From assembly GCA_903932805.1 (NCBI GenBank), contig CAIZHO010000327.1:1-5350 (forward strand): 5,350 bases of DNA, written 5' to 3'. The notes below the pieces were generated by a model. It searched no databases and was not told where the DNA came from. It was given only the letters and a program-made list of their open reading frames with translations. The stretch comes from an uncultured Roseiflexaceae bacterium. Its GTDB lineage: Bacteria > Chloroflexota > Chloroflexia > Chloroflexales > Roseiflexaceae. Positions 1-4,158 of the stretch are shown piece by piece. The translations under genes and the position numbers were made by a program. How positions within the stretch are numbered: the first letter of the stretch is position 1; each line of letters opens with the position of its first letter.

Positions 1-1131
1 ACCGGCAGTATGCGCGACGCACTGAGCATCTTCGATCAGCTGATGTCATACGGTGGCGGCACGATTACGTTGCAACAGATTCAAGGGTTGCTCGGGGTCA
101 CTGCTGCCCAAGAAATCACGGCGTTGAGCGAAGCATTCCTGCGTGCAGATGTCGGTGCTGCCCTCGCCGTTGTTGCCCGCGTGGCGGCACAGGGTGCCGA
201 CATCCGGCAGTTTAGCCGCGATATCGTCAACCATCTGCGCTTGGTCATGCTGGTCAAAGCGGACCCGCAGGGGACCGAGCTCGATGTGGCCGAAAGCGAA
301 GCAGAGAGTATCCGCAGTCAAGCACAACGTGCGCAGATGAGTGCACTTGTTGCATGGTTACGGCGATTGAGTGAGCTCGATTTCGAGTTACGGACGAGTC
401 CCTATGGCCAATTGCCGCTCGAACTCGCCGTCGTCGAAGCCATTGCGGCGCCACAGCCTGCTGCAACCGCTCCCGCGCCAGCGCCGGCACGCATGCCGAG
501 TCCGGTTGCGCCGGCTCCACGCGTGGAGCAACCGCGCACCGAGAATACCCGTCCCAATGAGCAGCCTCGTCCTGCAGAGCATACACGTCCAAGTGAGCCA
601 CCGCGAGCAGCCGAACAGCCCGTGCCACAACCAGTCCGACCTGATGCGGTCCCGAGCGCACAGCCGCAACCAGTCCCTGTGGCCCCCCGGGCAGCGGAGG
701 AACGTAACGATGCTGCAACACCCCTCATGGGCGAGCGGATTCCCTTTGTGGATGTGACCGATTTGAGTGAACGCTGGCCGGCGATTGTACGTGACATCCG
801 TGCAAAGAACCGCAATTTGGAAGCACTCATCAAATCAGGGATTCACCCGTTTGACGTGACCGAGGACACGGTCACCCTCAAAACCGACACCGACTGGTTG
901 CTTGCCAAAGTCCAGGAGCGGCCGAATCTACTGCTGATCGAGCAGATTCTCGAGCGCCACACCGGCAAGGTCTACCGGATCCGGAGTGTTGCCGCAACCC
1001 AGAAGCGCGAGGCGAGCAACGCCAAGCGCGAGATATTGCGTGACACCAGTAATATTCCCATTGTCAAAGCAGCCATGAATGTATTTGATGCAGACGTGGT
1101 CGGGATCGAAACACCACAGAAAGACGACTAA
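1..1131 (+). CDS. dnaX: DNA polymerase III subunit gamma/tau, C-terminal part (5' end outside the window)
   Basis: This is the clamp-loader ATPase subunit that loads the sliding clamp and links the polymerase cores in the replisome. The reading frame is open from base 1 and begins TGSMRDALS, the conserved sensor-2 motif (GSLRDALS in E. coli). The N-terminal Walker A/B ATPase domain therefore lies upstream of the window, and the ATG at 10 is an internal Met. Of 376 visible residues, about 1-150 are the helical domain III collar that oligomerises the loader. Residues 151-240 are a Pro/Ala/Glu/Arg-rich disordered linker with short repeats. Residues 245-332 form a compact C-terminal domain (start ERIPFVDV), and the end (IVKAAMNVFDADVVGIE) matches the usual DnaX terminus. 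The TAA stop is one base before the ybaB ATG. The identity is well supported. What the C-terminal domain binds is inferred from other DnaX proteins. Confidence 0.95.
   Translation, partial: TGSMRDALSIFDQLMSYGGGTITLQQIQGLLGVTAAQEITALSEAFLRADVGAALAVVARVAAQGADIRQFSRDIVNHLRLVMLVKADPQGTELDVAESEAESIRSQAQRAQMSALVAWLRRLSELDFELRTSPYGQLPLELAVVEAIAAPQPAATAPAPAPARMPSPVAPAPRVEQPRTENTRPNEQPRPAEHTRPSEPPRAAEQPVPQPVRPDAVPSAQPQPVPVAPRAAEERNDAATPLMGERIPFVDVTDLSERWPAIVRDIRAKNRNLEALIKSGIHPFDVTEDTVTLKTDTDWLLAKVQERPNLLLIEQILERHTGKVYRIRSVAATQKREASNAKREILRDTSNIPIVKAAMNVFDADVVGIETPQKDD
526..624 (+). repeat. Degenerate EQPR-type repeats in the DnaX linker
   Basis: Three successive in-frame units encode EQPRTENTRPN (526-558), EQPRPAEHTRPS (559-594) and EPPRAAEQPV (595-624). 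The nucleotide units differ at many third positions, so this is an old, diverged protein-level repeat rather than a recent tandem duplication. It sits in the middle of the Pro-rich linker between domain III and the C-terminal domain, where length and repeat number usually vary among relatives. It probably works as a flexible charged spacer. Confidence 0.6.
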
Positions 1132-1132
1132 G

Positions 1133-1438
1133 ATGAACCCACGACAGATGCAACAGATGGCCATGAAGATGCAACAGCAGATGGCCAAGATCCAAGACGA
1201 ACTCAAAGAGACGGAAGTAATCGGCAGCGCAGGCAGTTATGTCAGCGTGACCGCAAACGGTCAGGGCGACATTTTGGCAGTCAAAATCGACCCCCAGATT
1301 GTCGATCCCAACGACATCGAAACCCTCCAAGACCTGGTCCTCACTGCGGTCCAAGACGCAGCCACCAAAGCCAAGGCGTTGTCCGAATCACGGATGGGCG
1401 CACTGACCGGCGGTATGAAAATCCCCGGACTGTTCTAG
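1133..1438 (+). CDS. ybaB: YbaB/EbfC family nucleoid-associated protein
   Basis: A 101-residue protein of the YbaB/EbfC family, which are small homodimeric DNA-binding proteins of the nucleoid. The N-terminal helix is rich in Met and Gln (about residues 1-25, MNPRQMQQMAMKMQQQMAKIQDEL). The conserved core follows: a segment around VTANGQGDILAVKIDP, then DIETLQDLVLTAVQDAATKA and a C-terminal GGMKIPGLF, all typical of the family. The usual length is about 100-110 residues, so it is full length. I chose the ATG at 1133 rather than in-frame starts inside dnaX (for example 1079), because it begins the recognised domain and lies one base after the dnaX stop. No good Shine-Dalgarno sequence precedes it, which suggests coupling to dnaX translation. 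The order dnaX-ybaB-recR is conserved in many bacteria and supports the call. Confidence 0.95.
   Translation: MNPRQMQQMAMKMQQQMAKIQDELKETEVIGSAGSYVSVTANGQGDILAVKIDPQIVDPNDIETLQDLVLTAVQDAATKAKALSESRMGALTGGMKIPGLF
1146..1187 (+). repeat. Imperfect direct repeat in the 5' end of ybaB
   Basis: AGATGCAACAGATGGCCA at 1146-1163 recurs at 1167-1187 with one extra CAG triplet inserted (AGATGCAACAG-CAG-ATGGCCA). The offset is 21 bases, seven codons, so the coding frame is kept and both copies encode a Met/Gln helix segment (QMQQMA, then KMQQQMA). It looks like an in-frame duplication or strand-slippage product in the N-terminal helix of the protein. Confidence 0.7.
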
Positions 1439-1441
1439 CCC

Positions 1442-2053
1442 ATGAGCGATGCATCCCTGCTGCTCGAACCGGTGGCGCGGCTCATCGACGAACTCGGCCG
1501 CCTGCCAGGCATCGGTCCCAAGAGTGCGTCACGGCTGGCGTTTTATATTCTGCGCGCACCCGAAGCCAAGGTTTCGCTGCTCGCCCAGGCGTTGTTGGCG
1601 GTCAAGCAACAGGTACGCCAGTGTGTCCGCTGCCACTACATCAGCGACCAAGAATACTGTGCAGTCTGTCGCAATCCGCTCCGCCAAACGGGGTCGATTT
1701 GTGTCGTCGAAGATCCACTCGATGCATTGGCAATCGAACGCACAGGGATCTTCAAAGGGAGCTACCACGTCTTGCATGGCCGCATAGCCCCACTCGAAGG
1801 CATGGGGCGTGAAGATATCTTTTTCGATGACTTGCTCGAACGAATCGGTACAGAGTCAATCCGTGAGGTTATCATCGCGACCAACCCCAATCTCGAAGGT
1901 GAAGCGACCGCAGCCTATTTGCAGCGTGAACTGAGCCCTTTGGGCACACGAGTCACGCGGCTTGCACGCGGGTTGCCCACCGGCGGCGATTTGGAGTGGG
2001 CCGATACGCATACCCTGACATCGGCACTCGAAGGGCGCCGCGAGCTGTTCTAG
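1442..2053 (+). CDS. recR: Recombination mediator protein RecR
   Basis: RecR works with RecO (and RecF) to load RecA on single-stranded DNA coated with SSB, in gap repair and fork restart. The protein has 203 residues, the usual length is about 200, and all family parts are present. A helix-hairpin-helix lies at about 14-36 (LGRLPGIGPKSASRLAFYIL). A four-Cys zinc finger uses Cys61, Cys64, Cys73 and Cys76. A Toprim domain starts at about residue 85 (ICVVEDPLDALAIE, with the conserved Glu90) and includes ATNPNLEGEATA at 146-157. The C-terminal segment ARGLPTGGDLEWADTHTL precedes EGRREL at the end. The ATG at 1442 is three bases after the ybaB stop and lacks a clear ribosome binding site, consistent with translation coupled to ybaB. 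The gene ends in TAG at 2051-2053, before a convergent gene. No key residue is missing. Confidence 0.97.
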   Translation: MSDASLLLEPVARLIDELGRLPGIGPKSASRLAFYILRAPEAKVSLLAQALLAVKQQVRQCVRCHYISDQEYCAVCRNPLRQTGSICVVEDPLDALAIERTGIFKGSYHVLHGRIAPLEGMGREDIFFDDLLERIGTESIREVIIATNPNLEGEATAAYLQRELSPLGTRVTRLARGLPTGGDLEWADTHTLTSALEGRRELF

Positions 2054-2071
2054 CCGGACGGCGGACGACAC

Positions 2072-2108
2072 AAAAATCACCCCCCAGCTGGTTTTCCAGC
2101 GGGGGGTG
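2072..2108 (-). terminator. Rho-independent terminator of the minus-strand lipoprotein gene
   Basis: A GC-rich hairpin is formed by CACCCCCC (2078-2085) with GGGGGGTG (2101-2108) and GCTGG (2087-2091) with CCAGC (2096-2100). It has a TTTT loop and one bulged A at 2086. On the plus strand the bases before the stem are AAAAA (2072-2076), so on the minus strand the stem is followed by ATTTTT, the classic intrinsic terminator layout. It begins 15 bases beyond the lipoprotein stop codon. The plus-strand side (TGTGTCGTGCGG) has no T-tract, so for recR the hairpin would act at most as a pause or a weak terminator. The flanks ACGACAC (2065-2071) and GTGTCGT (2108-2114) are also complementary and could extend the stem around an internal A-rich bulge. 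Confidence 0.85.
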
Positions 2109-2123
2109 TGTCGTGCGGTCGGG

Positions 2124-3236
2124 CTACGATTGGCTGATGTTGGCCAGGTCAGGAACCGCCGAAATCCAAATCTGGCCGGCAGTGAATTGCACCTCGGCGC
2201 CGTCGGCAGTATAGAACAGCAATGGTGCTTCGGCGGTTTTCTTTTCCCAGGTAATATCGACGCGCAACCCGTCATGGAAGAACACCCCGTTGCCAGACCC
2301 GATGACCTGTTGGTCGATCCGTGCTTTGGGGTCACCTTCGATTGGTGCTTCTTTGACCTGGATGATGACGACATTTTGGGTCGTCAATTGCATCTGGGTC
2401 ACGTCATCAACAGCCGGTTTGCCGTAGCGGGTCCGTGCGTACAAGTTGGTCGTTGCATCGTAGGTCCAGCCGACGGGCTGATCGTCGTAGAGGAAGAAAT
2501 AATCGATCGACGCGTTCGGACCGCGCTGCTCGGGGGGCAGCGGGAGAGCGTACTGATAGCCAACGTCTGTGCGGGTAGGGGTGATTTTTTCGGTTTCGAC
2601 GTATTGGCGCATGATGGCGCCGTTGGTGTAGAGGTTGTGCGGTGCAAAGCGCTCTGCCGTTTCGACCCGGTAGAAGTACACCGATGTGTCGTCACGGAGG
2701 GCATCGACGTTGACGATTTCGGTCGTGCTTTCGGCGAGCTCGAGTCCTGCAGGGGATCCGCCTGCATGGCCATAAATTGCTCCCATACCCATAGCCCACT
2801 GCACGAAGTAGTGACGGGCGCTCCGGACCGGACCGAGTTGCCGATTGTCCATTGCCAACTCGGGTGGAAAGATTGCCAGAAAGCGCGTAATGCCGTATTC
2901 GGCCAAGGCTTCGAAGACGATGGATGCACGATTTAAGCCCGACTGCGGGTATGCATCGGGGTGATTATCAATCATCATGGCAAATGGACGTCCGGTGACC
3001 TGACCACGCACCAGTGGAACAACGGTCAAGTCTTCGGGCATCGTAATGGGGGTAAGTGTCGGGATGACGGTTGGCTCTGCGGTGGCCGTTGGAACCACCA
3101 TCGGTGTCGCAGTGGCGGGCTCGACCACAGCGGTAGGGACAGGTGTGGCGATACCGAGTGCTGACGAAACACAACTCGTCAAAAACAACGCTATGACGCT
3201 CAATCCGGTGGTAATTTTGGGTGAAGCGCGGTACAT
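2124..3236 (-). CDS. DUF3048 domain-containing (YerB-like) lipoprotein
   Basis: A 370-residue exported lipoprotein. The N-terminus (MYRASPKITTGLSVIALFLTSC) is a signal peptide with a short charged region, a hydrophobic core and a lipobox ending at Cys22, so the mature protein should be lipid-anchored outside the cytoplasm. Residues about 30-66 are a Thr/Pro/Val/Ala-rich tether. The folded part shows hallmarks of the DUF3048 family (YerB of Bacillus): RPFAMMIDNHPDAYPQSGL at about 83-101, then FEALAEYGITRFLAIF, LGPVRSARHYF, a GHAGGS motif, and RFAPHNLYT at about 196-204. The C-terminal half, after about residue 240, would be the second DUF3048 domain, ending near FTAGQIWISAVP. The biochemical function of the family is not established. 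The start at 3236 is preferred over in-frame codons up to 3341, because it gives a proper signal peptide and has a strong ribosome binding site. It is convergent with recR and has its own terminator. Confidence 0.9.
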   Translation of the reverse strand: MYRASPKITTGLSVIALFLTSCVSSALGIATPVPTAVVEPATATPMVVPTATAEPTVIPTLTPITMPEDLTVVPLVRGQVTGRPFAMMIDNHPDAYPQSGLNRASIVFEALAEYGITRFLAIFPPELAMDNRQLGPVRSARHYFVQWAMGMGAIYGHAGGSPAGLELAESTTEIVNVDALRDDTSVYFYRVETAERFAPHNLYTNGAIMRQYVETEKITPTRTDVGYQYALPLPPEQRGPNASIDYFFLYDDQPVGWTYDATTNLYARTRYGKPAVDDVTQMQLTTQNVVIIQVKEAPIEGDPKARIDQQVIGSGNGVFFHDGLRVDITWEKKTAEAPLLFYTADGAEVQFTAGQIWISAVPDLANISQS

Positions 3237-3245
3237 AAACCAGAA

Positions 3246-3251
3246 CTCCTT
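3246..3251 (-). promoter_or_regulatory. Ribosome binding site of the lipoprotein gene
   Basis: On the minus strand the sequence AAGGAG is followed by nine bases and then the ATG at 3236. This near-ideal Shine-Dalgarno site fixes the start at 3236 and argues against the longer in-frame forms that start up to 35 codons upstream. Confidence 0.85.
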
Positions 3252-3351
3252 GATTATTTTCTTGTCATTGTATTGTAACAGTCTGACCATTACACCGCTA
3301 TGATAGGATACTGACGTTCGTGTAACGTACACTCCCCACACTTTGATGCAT

Positions 3352-3360
3352 GGAGAAGGA
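3352..3360 (+). promoter_or_regulatory. Ribosome binding site of the nuclease-like gene
   Basis: GGAGAAGGA at 3352-3360 contains two Shine-Dalgarno-like cores, GGAG and AAGGA. The second ends six bases before the ATG at 3367, which is good spacing. This decides the start in favour of 3367 over the in-frame TTG at 3343 and ATG at 3346, which lie upstream of or overlap the site. Confidence 0.8.
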
Positions 3361-3366
3361 ATACTG

Positions 3367-4158
3367 ATGCGTTACCACCGAGTCCGTCTGCATGACATCG
3401 ATGACCCCCAATATCGTGCCTATATATCTGCGCTGATGGCCACCAAAACCAATCACAAAGCCATGCGGCCAGCCACGAATCGATCGCTCTTTGGATCCGA
3501 AGCCGAAGACGTTGTACGCAGCTGGTTGACGCAGTTTCACCCGTTGTCGGACAATCGATACGTCGAATACGACGAGCGCACAGGGACGCAACTCATCCGC
3601 AAATATCGGGAGCTCGATGCCGTACAGCACCCGGATGCGACCCACATCCATGTCTACGAAGTCAAAGCCAGCGGCCAATTGCGGAGCATCACCCGCGGGT
3701 TACGGCAACTGAACGAGACACGCACCATCCTCAAACGGATTATCCCGCATGTCGCCTGCACCCTCATCCTGGTCGATACAGGGATCATCACGGCAGCCGA
3801 GGTCGCTGCCTTGATGGCTTCCGCAGACGCCCCCATCAACCCGCCCGGCACGCTCGTAGACTATCAGCGCGATCACCCCGAGGTGCCGTTCTATGCGCAC
3901 GACCAGTACCGACCACGTCTCGATGAAGCGACGGCGGTGGTGACGATGGCTATTGCAGATATCGTGCACCTAGCCGGCGTTGGTGCTGAAGCGCTCCATC
4001 TCGACTGGAGCGACGAATTCGAGGATACGCGCGACCACGACGAGGAACCACCCATCACCCCCGGCTATACATCGCACGATGCCGACGACGGAGTGCAAGA
4101 CGAGTCGCCGTTTGCCGCAGCGTTGCGCAAAGCCGACGAGCGTGGGCCGCGGAGTTAG
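3367..4158 (+). CDS. Uncharacterised protein with a putative PD-(D/E)XK nuclease fold
   Basis: I do not recognise this 263-residue protein as a named family, but it shows the ordered signature of PD-(D/E)XK nucleases. A first helix carries an acidic residue (FGSEAEDVVRSWL, Glu45/Glu47). A strand follows with RKYRELDAV (Asp84), then VYEVKAS with the E-x-K pair Glu98 and Lys100, and then a helix with Gln114 (RGLRQLNETRTILKRI) in the place of motif IV. The next strand is CTLILVDTG. There is no signal peptide or membrane segment, so it should be cytoplasmic. Residues 160-210 look like further helices. Residues 213-247 are strongly acidic and probably disordered, followed by a short basic-ended helix (FAAALRKADER). 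The gene has its own ribosome binding site and no co-oriented neighbour. Its TAG overlaps the stop codon of the convergent membrane protein gene. Nuclease activity is inferred from motif layout only; the family could also be a catalytically altered or structural member. Confidence 0.75.
   Translation: MRYHRVRLHDIDDPQYRAYISALMATKTNHKAMRPATNRSLFGSEAEDVVRSWLTQFHPLSDNRYVEYDERTGTQLIRKYRELDAVQHPDATHIHVYEVKASGQLRSITRGLRQLNETRTILKRIIPHVACTLILVDTGIITAAEVAALMASADAPINPPGTLVDYQRDHPEVPFYAHDQYRPRLDEATAVVTMAIADIVHLAGVGAEALHLDWSDEFEDTRDHDEEPPITPGYTSHDADDGVQDESPFAAALRKADERGPRS

Larger units (their letters stand above)
3237..3366. promoter_or_regulatory. Divergent intergenic region between the lipoprotein and nuclease-like genes
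   Basis: These 130 bases are clearly more AT-rich than the flanking genes and must hold start signals for two divergent genes. Minus-strand direction: two overlapping TACAAT hexamers (3277-3272 and 3272-3267, read on the minus strand) are good -10 candidates, about 31-36 bases before the ATG, but no convincing -35 box lies 16-18 bases upstream. Plus-strand direction: TATGAT at 3299-3304 or GATACT at 3307-3312 are -10 candidates. CTGACC at 3283-3288 is a weak -35 that lies 18 bases before the latter. Two overlapping inverted repeats occur at 3314-3332 (ACGTT-CGTGT-AACGT and GTGTA-ACG-TACAC) and could be an operator. Promoters are certain to be here in principle, but the exact boxes are tentative. 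Confidence 0.4.

Noticed and set aside
371..757. Plus-strand +1-frame open frame across the dnaX linker
   Set aside because: It has no start signals or domain, and the dnaX frame is continuous through it. I kept it only as the endpoint of a hypothetical +1 slip.
402..833. Minus-strand Gly/Ala/Arg-rich open frame of 143 codons opposite dnaX
   Set aside because: It mirrors the Pro/Ala-rich linker of dnaX; the low-complexity composition is a shadow effect.
2106..2936. Long plus-strand open frame of 276 codons opposite the lipoprotein gene
   Set aside because: It lies wholly antisense to a well-supported DUF3048 gene with signal peptide, ribosome binding site and terminator. Its translation shows no recognisable domain, it has no ribosome binding site, and it starts inside the terminator hairpin.
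3237..3341. Longer N-terminus for the lipoprotein gene starting at 3341
   Set aside because: It would bury the signal peptide 35 residues inside the protein and ignore the strong ribosome binding site at 3246-3251.
3343..3366. Upstream starts (TTG at 3343, ATG at 3346) for the nuclease-like gene
   Set aside because: The Shine-Dalgarno sequence GGAGAAGGA lies downstream of these codons and is well placed for the ATG at 3367.
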